This document shows, one piece after another, positions 1-11,434 of a DNA stretch of 64,000 bases. A program made the translations under genes and the position numbers. The notes under the pieces are model-generated. The model was not told where the DNA came from, did not search any database, and worked only from the letters and a program-made list of their open reading frames with translations. How positions within the stretch are numbered: the stretch's first letter is position 1; every line of letters begins with the position of its first letter. Source of the stretch: Paracamarosporium sp. OC-R06-R3 (taxonomy: Eukaryota; Ascomycota; Dothideomycetes; Pleosporales; Didymosphaeriaceae); assembly GCA_019828545.1 (NCBI GenBank), contig JACVRA010000171.1, positions 1 through 64,000 of the forward strand, read 5' to 3'.

Positions 1-23
1 GGGTTCGATTCCCGGCCGATGCA
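1..23 (+). tRNA. tRNA-Gly, 3' end only (cut by window edge)
   Basis: The first 23 bases read as the 3' part of a T arm with loop TTCGATT, the 3' acceptor strand CCGATGC and discriminator A. A 5' strand GCATCGG would pair with it, which fits eukaryotic tRNA-Gly. The anticodon lies outside the window, so the isotype rests on acceptor and T-arm resemblance only. Confidence 0.8.
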
Positions 24-29
24 TTTTTT
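24..29 (+). terminator. RNA polymerase III terminator
   Basis: Six consecutive T residues directly follow the tRNA discriminator base, as expected for Pol III termination. Confidence 0.75.
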
Positions 30-565
30 GAGCTTTTGTGCTTCATCTGGGTGCGTTGTGGTGGTTGTGCGATGATTTTTGGGCTGTGGGATGAAGCGTG
101 TGTCACGTGGGGCTAGTTGTACTCCTACGTAAGAAGCATCCCACCACCATTGTAGAATAAGTTTCTAGTGCTAAGAAAAGAGATCTTGTGACCACGGTTC
201 CCTTTGCAAAGAATAAGAGTGAGTTTGCTTGGCTTACAGTGCCCACCTTCGTGCACATTGGAATGAGGTCGCGCGTCGCGGGCAGACATCGAATCGAAGG
301 CTTCATATGCAACACAATACCGCCAGCAGAATAAATCAACTGCACTCCACACAACACCAACCGAATCTAAGAACAAACTCTCTACCATACATACCCCTTT
401 CTTCCTCCCTCATGCCCTTGAAACACCATGCAAACAGAAACAAAGCTAACCCACACCCACACCACCGGGAGAAAACCAAGAAAAAGAAACCAGCACTGTC
501 CTCACTCAACCCACCTTAATTAAAATCCCCCCCCTTCCTTTACCTTCCCTTCCCAAGCCCAACCC

Positions 566-590
566 NNCCCCCCCCCCCCCCCCCCCCCCC
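566..590. other. Two ambiguous bases followed by a 23-base C run
   Basis: Positions 566-567 are N and 568-590 is an unbroken C homopolymer. This marks an unresolved assembly or basecalling spot, so the true run length is unknown. Confidence 0.9.
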
Positions 591-710
591 TCGATCGTCC
601 TACATAAACCTACACTCCGCCGCACCATCATTGCAATCCCGGTACCACCATTATCCATCGACCCTCTAACCAAGAAGAGAAGAGAAGCGAATAAAAAAAC
701 GACAACTAAA

Positions 711-732
711 GGTAGGTAGGTAGGTAGGTAGG
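711..732. repeat. (GGTA)n microsatellite
   Basis: More than five consecutive GGTA units. Confidence 0.9.
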
Positions 733-1182
733 ACTTACAACCGCAACAAGTAGACAAGCAAGTGAATCCAGCTCGAGGAACCAGGAGGAGATATATTGAT
801 TAGTTAATACGCTTCCGCGTTCTGCACGAGGAAGAAGATAGATAGATATAGTATATTGTACAACCGTTCAAGTCAGTTCAGTGATTAGAAGAGGACAGGG
901 TAGGATAGGATAGGGTGCAGAAAGGTAGATGAGAATCTAAGTAGAGTTAAGGTTTTGTATGGAATAATCCTGTTACATACCGTCTGGTCTGATCCGGTCT
1001 AATCTAGTCTAGACGCATGTACGCATGCATAAACAACATGGTTAGCACGTAGATTAATACAGAGAAGGCGAGGTACCGGGACAGGTGTAGTGGTATAGAA
1101 GTGTATTTCGCCCGCTCAGGGAGCGTAGACGCTTCATGCGTGCAAGACGGCTTTAATTTGTTTTGTTTGCTATGTACACTCG

Positions 1183-1203
1183 CTGACTGACTGACTGACT
1201 GAC
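1183..1203. repeat. (CTGA)n microsatellite
   Basis: Five consecutive CTGA units. Confidence 0.9.
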
Positions 1204-1595
1204 GCTTTGGTATTACTTAGCGTTTCCGTGTTTATTCTCGCTGTTACCCTACCGTTCGCTTCATGTGTATTCCTTCGTCGGGTGCTTCCTCGCGTCGCTT
1301 CCTCTACGTGCGACTGTGTATATCTTATCTATGGCGTTATATGCACTGATCTAAACCCCCGTACGTTGCCCCCACCGGGGCGGAGATTCTTGAAGCGGCT
1401 TGCAGGATTGCTTTGCCTTCTCCTTGCAACGGCGATTGCGCATAGCCTACTCCACGATGCGTCCGCTAATACGGAGATCTTGTGGTCCCATTTACTCGGG
1501 TTGTTCTACAACACCGAGAGGGAGGGGCTGTTAGTACATTCTTCTGCCATTCTCCTTGATTCTTCGTCTATACCTTGCACTATGTGGTTCAGGAC

Positions 1596-4500
1596 TCATG
1601 TGAAGTAGTTTCCCGTCCGGTCAACCAGGCTAGGAGTGTTCGGTTCAGTCGCCGGGGTGACGACCTGCGGGACCAGACCTTTCATCATGTGTACCAGATC
1701 AGCGGCTTTGAACGGCTTCTGCATGACTCGATCCTGGACTCATCAGTCAATATGCCCGAACAGTGAATCATCACGAAAAAACTTACCGCACCCGCAGCAA
1801 GCGCAGTGTTGATCTGCTCCTGCCGCACATTTGCTGTGACTACGATTATGGGTAACCTCACGCCGCCTCGCCTCCCCTTTTTCATCGCCTGACCTAGAAG
1901 GCCTTCACCGTCAGCCTCGCGCTTGCGGATTGCTTTGGTCGCCTCGAGCCCGTTCAACACCGGCATCTCCAGATCCATCAATACCACATCAAACGTCTTC
2001 TTTTCCACCATGTCGAGCGCCTCACGGCCGTGGTTAGCAACGTCGATCATGCAACCGGCCTTCTTGAGCTGCTTGCCGAGAACTTGCTGGTTGATTATAT
2101 TGTCCTCAACCAGAAGGACGTGCAGTTTCTGTGGTGCTGGACCCACGCCGCCGCTCTCATGGAAGAGCTCGCCAAGGGTTTGGGGTCTGCGTTCAGCGCG
2201 GCGCGCTTTCACGTAGAAGCCGAATGTTGAGCCTTCGCCGGCGATAGAGGAGACACCGATTTCGCCGCCTTGCTTTTCAGTTAGTTCTTTGCCTGTTTAC
2301 GGAAGTCAGTAATGATCTAGCTGCATCTGCCATACAAAACCTTACTAATGAAGAGTCCGAGCCCACTACCGCCGTATTTAACGTGCGTCTTCATATTTGC
2401 TTGACGGAACCTCTCGAAAATCTTGTGAATCTCCTTCCCTTTGAGTCCGATGCCAGAATCTTGCACAGAAAAAGTCAAAAACACTTCCTCTCCTTGACCC
2501 CAGTCCGGCGAAGAAGTCACGTCTTCGTAGTTCTTGGTCTTCGACGCCCAAAATGTGTCTTCCGCGAACATGGATCGCGGTTCCGTCTTGCTAGCGCCAA
2601 ATCGTACTGAAATAGTTGGCTCTTCCGAAGTCTTGACAAATTTGATCGCGTTGGTCAAGAGGTTGATGAAGATCTGCGTAACGCGCGACGGGTCGACATA
2701 CACATAATCAATACCTAGTTGTGTTAGGGAAGGATCGGGAGTCACGATGTAGTGAATGTTGTTCGACTTGAGTTCAGCCTGGAATATGCTTGAGATCGAG
2801 TTGACCATCTTAGTGGGACGTGTGGGGGTCGGAGTAATGGAAAGAAGCATGGAGTCTAGTTTACTCAGTGTGAGTACGTCGTCGATAATCCGTTTCTGGT
2901 GATTGGCGCATTGCATAACAATGTTCGCTGAGGCCAGGTTGTCGTTCAGGGTCTCCAAAAGTAGGTCCGGAACCTCAGCAATTTTTGCACGACACTCTTC
3001 GACGGCACTGGAAATGCTATCCGCACAATGAACGATTGCACTAAGCGGGTTCCGCATCTCGTGGGAAACGACGTCGATGAAAGCTTCCTGTTGTCTTTTT
3101 GCTTCTCGCGCTTCAGCGGCCAAACGGGCCTGGAAGGTCTCGGCCCATTTGAGTCTCGAGATATCGGTGGTGCATGCCATGATGGATTTCACAGTGTCTC
3201 CCTCGCGATACGGAAAAGCTAGAACCTGGAGTTGAGCGGGCTCTGCATCGCCGTTGGGTGCAATGAAAGGTCGCTTCAATCGTATTTCTATGCTGACGTG
3301 ATTGACGCCTGCCTTTAAAGTCGCCCAAGCGTCTTTGGCTCTGTGCAAGTCTTCTTCGATATACACATCCCAGAACTTGAACAATCCCGAATGCTCTTCT
3401 GCTGACATGCCAGATAGGGTGTAATATTGGTCGTTGGCCCATATAATGCTACCATCCAGCCCCATGTGGATCATGCCGACGGATGCGTGCTCAATCAAAT
3501 GACGCAGCTTCATGTCACTGAAAGCTAGATCATCCTCGAGCTTTCGCTGTCGCTCCAATGTTTTCGCGGCGCTGACGGCGGCGCTCATGATGCTCGATAC
3601 CGTGCGGCTAACGTCTTGGAGGAACTGTTTACAAGCATCATCAAAAGGTCGATATGGGTTGGTGCCGACGATCAGGTAGCCGGATATGTGTTTTCCAATG
3701 GGAATGGGCAGGATGCCAATCACCTTGGAAGGCGAACCAAATCCTCCCCAGGTGACCGAATCGAAGCGCTCGTCGTAGTCGATGGTAAGGACGCCAGAGC
3801 CAGCACGGCGGCATTCGGGTATGAGTCCCTCGTTGCTATCGATTTTCTGCTTGTCAACTATCAGATTATGGCCTTTCGGCAAACCATAATGACCGCGGAG
3901 GCGCAACTCGCCTGAGGCCGAGCCATCATCCACCTCGTAAAGCAGAGCGAGAGGTATGTCGGTGGTGTCGGTGGCGAGGGTCTCGAGGATATGGGCGCAG
4001 GCAGACTCGGGGTCAAAGTCGGCCTGCGAGGCCAGGCGGTTCAGCAGCATGGTACGACGGTCGGCCAGGCGTTGGCTTGTGACTTCGAAGAGCGAGTTGT
4101 AGTAGCCTTGGGGGCGGTTGGTGGGCCCGTTGCCGATGGGCACGAAGTTGCCGTTGAAGAAAGCCCTGCCATGGTCAGCGCCAGGGCCTGCATCGCCGGG
4201 CCAGACTCACTCCTCGCGCCATCCCCTGCGTTCGGTGATGAGGGCGTCCTCGGGCGAATAGTCGAGCCCTACGCCGCCGTCGCGACACTTGTCGAAGAAG
4301 GGCTTGATGCTGGGCCACAGGTCGGGGTAGCTGTCGGCGAAGGCAGAGCCCATGCTGCGGGCGGTTAGCGGGGGCAGCGTCTCGGGCCAGCGTGCTCACA
4401 GCTTTGGGTGCACGGCAGCAGCAAGCGGAGCATAGTGCTCGTTGTAGATGGCCGTGTACGTGTCGCCCCTGCGTGGTTGCTGTTAGCCGCTGCCGTGGCA

Positions 4501-4738
4501 CGTCGAGGGCGCCGCCGTACCACCATAGGCAGGCTGCGCGCGAGTCTGCAAACACCATGCGCGTAAACACGCGCAGCGTCTCGTCCCAGGCGCTCAGGGG
4601 GCCCAGGGCGCTCCGGGCCCAGTCGGTGTCGCGGAAGAAGCGCACATGGTCGGTGTCGGGCAGGTCGAGGGTCCAGTCGCGCTCGCCCAGGGCAATGACG
4701 TCGCCGGTCTCCGGAGGGGGCGTGTTGGGGTCGGGCAT
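1596..4738 (-). CDS. Hybrid sensor histidine kinase (PAS-HisKA-HATPase-REC)
   Basis: Five introns are removed (4469-4520, 4355-4399, 4166-4210, 2293-2345, 1734-1786; 45-53 nt). This gives 2895 nt, 964 aa. The N-terminal third is the sensory region usual in fungal hybrid kinases (LGPLSAWDETLR, then CLWWGDTYTAIYNEHYAPL across the first junction). A PAS-like segment follows, then the HisKA H-box VVSHEMRNPLSA (His about 512), N-box INLLTNAIKF, G-boxes DSGIGL and GGSGLGLFIS, and a receiver domain with VLLVEDN, phospho-acceptor Asp about 857 in VLMDLEMP and the conserved Lys in QKPF. The last two exons complete the receiver and end in a short polar tail. No transmembrane segment is seen, so it is probably a cytosolic sensor feeding the HOG-type phosphorelay. 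The start at 4738 is preferred; in-frame ATGs extend to 4996. The ligand cannot be told. Confidence 0.92.
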
Positions 4739-5975
4739 GCGGGGTTTGGGCGGCAGACCCGTGTGGAAAGCAATCATGAGTACATCGACATGTCGGCCGT
4801 GGGAGTCGCGGGCAGTAAGACTACCGGCAGCATTGCGGGCGGTGCCATCTTTAACGGCGTGTTTAGGGCTGCATCGAGATCGGACCGTGTGCATTGCACC
4901 CTGGCCCAGATTAGCGAGGGTGGACTCGCTACATGCGGCGGCCTCGAACCGCCTGGGACCCCGTCTACCAGAGACCCAGCCCGCCTGCCATCGCATTCGT
5001 CCTCGAAGCCTACACGTCCCTTTCTAGATGCACCCTCTGTCTTGCCTCTCCGGCGTGAACCCGCCTGAAACACCAGCACAGCTTCGCGAAAAAGTGCCGT
5101 CGTCACCAGGCCTTGGAGGACACGAGAGCACACGAGAGCACCCTGGCCGTGGTGTGCTTAAGCTCGTAACGACGCCAACGGCCACCCATCGTACGATGCT
5201 CGCCCATGCTGCATCTCCATGGCTTAACAGTCAGTCATCTACTCCAGGGACGCCTGACCTGGCCCTGCCGACCTTGACCATCGCATCATGATTCCACTCG
5301 CCTGGCCAGTACATGTACAACCGTCTGTCAGCGACCATTCGCACAAATCAAGGCAGAGATAAATCCCTCTCCTGCGTCGCATCCACCTTCATCATTCCGG
5401 CTCGTTTTGCCATTAGGCCCAAGTGTCGCAGAGCTGCCATTTCCGTCGGCCTCGCTGGAGAACAACGCCAATAAACTACCACCCGCAACACCGTCTTCGA
5501 AATCGGGCACCAACAGCGAAGACCCACCGACCGCTCTTTCGGCTCCCACTGGCGCCTCGGGCGGAAAGCGTCCTGTGGCTGCCCAACCCACTCAAATGCA
5601 TGCTTCAACTAGTATAGCACGTGTTGCGCCACAAGATCAAGACGTCAAGAATGAAGCTACTAGCATTAGGCGCACGATACCACGCTGTCGCTGGTGCGCT
5701 AACTAGCGCTAGCTAAACTGACAACACCCTAGAGATTGTCAAGTTATGGAGTGCAATGTTTGCAAGCTATCGTGCTCAAGGATAGCTATATTCGAGGACG
5801 TACTTTGTCATTTCAGAGGCAAATATATATTTGTCAGACAACTAGCATCTAGGGCTGACAGTCCATCTGCACCATTACTACTTAGCACCTTTTTTGAAAC
5901 TGCGTACTGAGTCATGGAAGACGCGAAAGAACTGCTCGATTACTAGCTTCAGTACAAAGGAAAAGTCAAGAACGA
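4739..5975. other. Upstream region of the histidine kinase gene
   Basis: 1.2 kb separates the kinase start from the stop of the next minus-strand gene. Open frames are short, overlap on both strands and have no recognisable domain. This should hold the kinase promoter and 5' UTR. No clear TATA box was seen. Confidence 0.55.
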
Positions 5976-8181
5976 TTAACAATTGGCCTCCTTGACTAAT
6001 GCTCGTAGAGCTCGTCTGGCAGATTGAGCTGCTTTTGAGGTTTGTGGTAGTTGATCAACTGATTCAATCAATATCGAGGACAGGTGAGCGAACGCGCCAT
6101 CGTCCAGTGTCGCCTCACGACGTTTCTGAATGACAGCCTTTAATACCAACTGCGCGAGTATTACGATATGGTGTGGACTCGCGTACAGAGCTACAAATGC
6201 AGCCTGCGCCGGAGCTGTGACCCTCGTGGAAGCCACCTCGGACTCTACGATGCGACCTTGGCTTTCGTATTGTCCCGGTATATAGTAAAAATTATCGATG
6301 CCGAACTTGAGAACATTAACCGACTCGCGTTCGACCTCGTTCCGGACCTCAAGCATCTGTTGTAGGAAATCGGACCGCTTCGCTACTCTGAGCGCGTCTA
6401 GAAGGATCCATATACCCACGCAGTATCGGAGGGTTAGTTCATACCAACCAAATCGATTCACTTGGCTGAGGAAGTGAATGTACTGCGCACACGAGTCGAG
6501 CAAAGGGCGAATCGATGTTCTGAACATGCAGATCGAATCTAGAAGCACTTTCCACACCCAGAGAACAGTATCCTCATCGACTCCTTCTCGGAGCGCCTCC
6601 TTTAGGGATGTGATATTCTTGCATATGTATAGCTGGCAGATGCACGCCGCACCGATGACCCGGGAGGCGCTCTCATCATCCACGTCGAAACCATTCTCGA
6701 GCCATTGTTTTGTTTCGGGAATGAACGAGCCGACAAGGAATGCTGCAGCCACCCGCCATGCAGGTTCTGCACAGGCGCCGTTTAGACCCGAGGTGAATGA
6801 TGTACGCATATCATTATTCAACGAATCCGACGTGTCCCAAATGACTGCGGCCCAATACGCTCTATTCTCGAGATCCACAAACTTTTGAGTGAGGTCCACC
6901 GGAACGTCCGCTTGGCAGTTCGATTCGACTGAAATAGTTTTCCACGCTGCAACCATCCATAAGCGTATGCCACAAAGTAGTCTCGAGATTGCTCACCTGG
7001 ATAACGCCGCTGTCGAAGCTTTTGGACGTGCATTAAAGCCGCATGCATGCAAATGGGCCCACTGACGCCGCTGAGTTCTTCCTCTTCGGATATGCCCACT
7101 GGTATGGGTGTTTGAGCAAAAAGGTGCAATGCGAGCACTGACCGATACGAAACCCGGTTCAGAAGCGTGAGCATGTCAGACCTAGCTCTTCGCCAGCTCC
7201 TTATCACAATCCCCTCATCGTTGGCTGATGGTAGGCCCAGCGGATACCAACGTGCGGTAAAAGCCAGGATTGCTCCGTCTAGGCATCGTTCAATCAAGTC
7301 GTTCACCGCTGGCCCCACATTATCGGATGGAGCTGTAGGTACCGCATATTGTGCCTCTACATCGTTGTTTATGTTTGCGTCAAGCGACCGGACCAATGTT
7401 GTTACGGAAATATCGGTGTTGTCGTGCGAGTCGGTTCTGTTCGGCTTAACTTTGACTTCTTGTTCCTCCGCCACCACTCGACTTACACAAATGGGCAGCC
7501 GTATCTCCCAAGCAACACGCTGAAGCTTGCTTCATAACTGTGCCGAAATATATGATTTGCCCAGGACCTCAACAGTTCGTCCGAAAGCTCTGTTGGACGG
7601 GACTGCGTGTCTGTGTGGTCTTCACTTTGTGCAGAGGCACTAGCCTCCGTCAGTGGCGAGATACGCGTGACATCAGACAGTTGACTCTCGTGGGTTAGAC
7701 TCTGAATAGTCGGTGAGGCACTATTGACAGGTATTCGCCGTCTCTTTCTATGCCGAGATATTCTCATTTCGTGTGCGGGATGTTCAATTGGTTCGTTGGA
7801 GTCGGATAATTGTTGCGGACTTCTGCACAACGAAATTTCTTCATCTTGAACAGAGTTCGGAGCTTTCGTTCTCGCACGTTTGAGCCACTGCAGATTGTGA
7901 ACGAGGTTCAAGGTACCAAAATGACAACCCAGGTCGCGCGCGCAGGTAGGAGAAACAGCACATTTATCTTGTTTTTGAGTAGCACACAACAATTGAAACG
8001 TAATCACACCTACTTCAAAAGTACAAGTTTGTTTCCTTCTATGACATCTTGAGCATGACCCACTCCAACCGGATCCTGCTGTTTGGTGCCTCGTCTTGGA
8101 GGCATCGCAAGCCACGCGAGAGGCACGGCAAGCATCGCAACTGGAGAATTGAGTCCTCCGCGGAACCGATTGTCGCGGCAT
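5976..8181 (-). CDS. Zn2Cys6 (fungal zinc cluster) transcription factor
   Basis: Three introns are removed (7888-8013, 7437-7486, 6947-6996), giving 1980 nt, 659 aa. The N-terminus carries the binuclear zinc cluster: CDACRASRVACD, then CSRCHRRKQTC. Removal of the 126-nt first intron joins the sixth Cys to TFEWLKRA, the usual continuation in this family. A basic patch (RHRKRRR) about 75 residues later may add a nuclear signal. The rest is helical and resembles the middle-homology region of fungal regulators, without close recognition. The gene lies about 120 bp downstream of the NmrA-like gene on the same strand, so its promoter may lie partly in that gene. The target pathway is unknown. Confidence 0.88.
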
Positions 8182-8301
8182 ATATTGTATTTTATAGAAT
8201 CTATGGCGAGAAAGAAAAGCTGACTGAAGAGAACTTCAACATCGGAACCGAGGAGGTAGTAGGCGTATTGGTAAGCAGTAGTATGTAGCCCCACTTCTTT
8301 T

Positions 8302-9228
8302 CTATGCGCCACCTTCACCACGTACCTTCACAATCGAACGCTCCACCAACGCCCTCAATTCCTTCTCACTCATCTCGCCCACTCCCAAAATCTCATTATC
8401 CACATGCCCCGTATAATCGCACGCGTACTCAGCATCCGAGCACCCCACAATCGGACTAATATAATTCGCCAAATACGAATCTCCCTTCTTCACAGCCACT
8501 TCAATCTCCTTCAACAGCTCCTCCGTCCCCTTCACTGTCCTCCCCCACTTCTTCCCGTCCTTCTCCTCCGCGAAACCTAACAGCTGCTTCTGCGTCGTAA
8601 CAACAGAATGCACATACACAAGCCTATTCTTCGTCTCCTCCCTCTTCTCAATAATCCCCACCACCGCCCTGGCAATATCGCTTAACAACGTCGCGCTGAA
8701 CGGCGTATCTCCCCCATTATACAGCGTCGCCTTTCCCTCCTTGATATCAAGGAGAATATCCGTCTCCTGCAACGCCCAGTCTAAGAACCACCCGTTCGCA
8801 ATCGCCGTCCAACTAAACGTCGGGTTCTCCTGGACTTTCCCCTCCAGGTACCGCTGTACAGCGGCCTTCGGCGCACAGACGGGTAAAGCGATGCACTTCT
8901 CGTTTGTGGAATCCATGCCGAATTCTGCGGGGATGAGGCGAGTGATGCCTGCGGTGACGGCCGCGTCGATGAGAGGCGTTTGGTGGGCGATTGCGAAGGT
9001 TGAGACGCAGGAGACTAGGACGTCGATGCCGTGGAGGGCGGGGACCAGGGACGCGGTAGAGGCGAAGTCCACATGCTTGACTGTGAGATTGGGATGGGAG
9101 GGGAGCTTGGAGGTCGAGTTGTGGCGCGTTAGCACCGTGACGGCGTGGTTTGAGGCGAGGAGCGCCGCGAGGATCGAAGGGCCGAGGTTGCCTGTTGCTC
9201 CGGCTAGGGCTACGTTTGTTGGTGTCAT
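8302..9228 (-). CDS. NmrA-like / isoflavone reductase-like NAD(P)-binding protein
   Basis: Single exon, 308 aa. It opens with MTPTNVALAGATGNLGPSIL, a Rossmann fold with the GATGxLG motif of atypical SDRs of the NmrA/isoflavone-reductase group. A second strand with TRHNSTSKL and the IPAEFGMD segment follow, both typical of this group. The catalytic Tyr-x3-Lys of classical SDRs is not evident; in isoflavone-reductase relatives a single Lys does this job (APKAAVQRYLEGK is the corresponding region). It may be a reductase of aromatic metabolites or a redox sensor. It sits 120 bp upstream of the Zn2Cys6 gene, and its own upstream region carries six CGG-N2-CCG palindromes, so the two may be functionally linked (inference). 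Confidence 0.85.
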   Translation of the reverse strand: MTPTNVALAGATGNLGPSILAALLASNHAVTVLTRHNSTSKLPSHPNLTVKHVDFASTASLVPALHGIDVLVSCVSTFAIAHQTPLIDAAVTAGITRLIPAEFGMDSTNEKCIALPVCAPKAAVQRYLEGKVQENPTFSWTAIANGWFLDWALQETDILLDIKEGKATLYNGGDTPFSATLLSDIARAVVGIIEKREETKNRLVYVHSVVTTQKQLLGFAEEKDGKKWGRTVKGTEELLKEIEVAVKKGDSYLANYISPIVGCSDAEYACDYTGHVDNEILGVGEMSEKELRALVERSIVKVRGEGGA

Positions 9229-9436
9229 TTTTTACGATGGAAGGGAATTGAGGTATGAGTGGTGTTGCGATAGGTAGATAGATAGTAAAGTCTTAGAGGA
9301 AGGCGAACTTGCTGATGAAGGGTGATGGCGATGAGAGGGGAAAGACTGGTTTATGTATCTTTCGTCTGTCTAGTTTAGGTAGTTTTCTGGGCCACTATTC
9401 TGATTCTATGGCATGTTGTATGTGTGTTTTTGACAT

Positions 9437-9859
9437 CGGTTCCGGATATGATTGAATCGTAATCATAGTCGAAGAGTCGGATCCGATGCGACGACCTGCA
9501 TTCAGTCACTCTTTGCTCGGTGGGAGGGCTCGTCAAAGCGGAGATCACTACTGAGACATATCCATGACTTGATTGGTATGTTGATTGATAATTTATGCAA
9601 TGTTCTGGATTTCATTTTCTGTCCAATGTGCATGTATGTGTCTTTTGGTCGGTTCCGAGCGCGAGGTAGTCATCATTACTCAGGGGCTCGAAGGCTCGGA
9701 TCCGATCCGAGCTGATCTGCAAATTGGGCCCTGCTTCGCTGCTTCAGGCTTGTTAGAGTAGATGTCGGAATAGATGTATGTGATATGATCGAAATGCGTA
9801 CTTTTAATCCTACGCTAAACACCGTCCAAAGATGGTTTCGGTTCCGAGTCTCGGTTCCG
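9437..9859. promoter_or_regulatory. Cluster of six CGG-N2-CCG palindromes
   Basis: CGGTTCCG or CGGATCCG occurs at 9437-9444, 9478-9485, 9650-9657, 9697-9704, 9839-9846 and 9852-9859. The fourth lies in a larger inverted repeat (9694-9712, 9-bp arms, one-base spacer). The last two are tandem TCGGTTCCGAG units two bases apart. Zn2Cys6 dimers are known to bind inverted CGG triplets, and this stretch starts about 210 bp upstream of the NmrA-like ATG. That a zinc-cluster protein binds here is inference. Confidence 0.5.
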
Positions 9860-10313
9860 AGGTAACTCTGTGTGGAGGCGCAGAGGCGTGTGTTAGTACC
9901 AAGTTTTGGGAAGTAGATGGGGAGATATGTAAGACATCAGCAATAATTGTCAGGTGGTCTATTCTTAGGGAATCTTGTAATGTCGTGTCTCCGTACTCTA
10001 TCGATAGGATGATATCTTATGGGTCTCCGCCTTTCCAACAATGCAGCATTATGCTCATACCCTCAGCTTATACAGTCTCGACGTGAATTTTACACTCTGT
10101 GTGTACGTCCTAGAGAAGATTTCCATCGCGATGTGTAATCCATTCTGGAATTGTGTGTTCTAACACCTGACAACTCCCGTAAGGTTATATGTGTACACTG
10201 CCGCGCACCAACGTACAACAACGCATACCATCGCTACTGAGACGCGACCTGTAAGCAGTTGTGACATGATCGTAGGTTGTAGTCTTTTACTAAAGCGAAT
10301 AGTGAACATGAAT

Positions 10314-10459
10314 ACCGTAGAGTTTTGTAATTCTCGACTGACGAATGGGCTGGGAGCCTGTCAGGAAACATCAAGAAGTACAAAGCTGGGCCTCCAGGGC
10401 AATGTACTACAGATAGTGATTGATGCTTAGCTCATCCGGGAACCGCAAAACTCTACGGT
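10314..10459. repeat. 14-bp inverted repeat enclosing about 118 bp
   Basis: ACCGTAGAGTTTTG at 10314-10327 recurs as its exact reverse complement at 10446-10459. No target-site duplication flanks the pair, so it cannot be called a MITE. Confidence 0.6.
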
Positions 10460-10468
10460 GTAAGGGTT

Positions 10469-10486
10469 CACGTGACATGTCACGTG
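10469..10486. promoter_or_regulatory. 18-bp perfect palindrome with two CACGTG boxes
   Basis: CACGTGACATGTCACGTG is identical to its own reverse complement and has a CACGTG E-box at each end. bHLH proteins bind CACGTG. The site is about 950 bp upstream of the mucin-like gene and 1.2 kb from the NmrA-like gene. Confidence 0.45.
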
Positions 10487-11434
10487 CACTGGTCCGACGG
10501 ATGGACCTGTGAACAGCCTTGAACTCCGCGATCGACCACCTCCGCGTGCCGCACCAGTACAGCGCCAGCATGTTACGCGCCATTGTTTGCTTCCCCATCC
10601 AGCGCGTTGTAACGTTGTACCCGCTGTCACGAGATGCATAGGTCCAGGAAGCTCTTGAGCGGTGTCAGCCTCGCCATTTGAGGGAGTCCTGTCGATCCAA
10701 ATATCGTTATTTCAAACAGTTCCAGGTCGCCGCGGAGCCTTTCTCAATATTTGTCGCGTGTCTTATAGATGCGTATCGGGCCGCGCTATTGGCTCAAAGT
10801 GGCGGCATGAGGTGCCTATTTGGGCATGTCGGCTTGTGAAAAAGCCGGTTTCTGAAGTATGCGATTTACCCAGCGTATCGATGAGAACACGGTGACGGAT
10901 CCTTTTTTTCTGTTCGTTCAACTAGGTAGTATTTCGTGTGTAGAGCTCGCTGCAAAGAGAGTATTAGTACACACTTTGTACTCGGTGTTGATCTACGATG
11001 GACGCCTCGGTTCCTGAAACCCGCAACGACGTCACGGGCGCTTTGGGTGCGCTCGTTGTTGCAACGGAGCGGTACAAGGGTGTTTTGGGCAATGACCTCA
11101 CCGTGACTGGGGTCGCGATAGATTGATCGACGTGCGGCGGGATGGAGGGGGCGCTGAATGGAGTCGCTTGTGGGTGAATAGTGATGAAGCCAAGGTTGAG
11201 CAAACCGAAGGCGCAGGTGCTTAAGTCCATGCTTTTTCTCTGGTTACCCCGTTGGGTTGCGCTCGTTGCGCATGGTTCCTCATCGTGCACAAGGCGCTTT
11301 GCTGGCTTCTTTCACTTTGCGGTGTACCGTTTATTTCTTCTCTCGCTTGACTTGCTGTCGCGTATGAGGGCTGGACGGGTCAACTTGTCGTTTGAAATCG
11401 GATTGCGACACTTCATGGTCTCGAAGACACGACG

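Larger units (their letters stand above)
30..1595. other. Gene-free stretch downstream of the histidine kinase
   Basis: No open frame here has recognisable domains or a plausible exon structure. The part nearest 1595 is probably the 3' UTR of the minus-strand kinase. It contains a C run with two unknown bases, two tetranucleotide microsatellites and purine-rich tracts. Confidence 0.6.
9229..11434. other. 2.2 kb divergent upstream region
   Basis: This lies between the starts of the NmrA-like gene (-) and the mucin-like membrane protein (+). No credible coding region was found. It holds the CGG-N2-CCG cluster, a 14-bp inverted repeat and an 18-bp perfect palindrome listed separately. Confidence 0.6.

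Noticed and set aside
1207..1608. 133-codon plus-strand frame near the left end
   Set aside because: No domain and biased composition; its end overlaps the final exon of the minus-strand kinase.
10314..10459. MITE
   Set aside because: The inverted repeat is exact, but no target-site duplication flanks it and no second copy is in the window.
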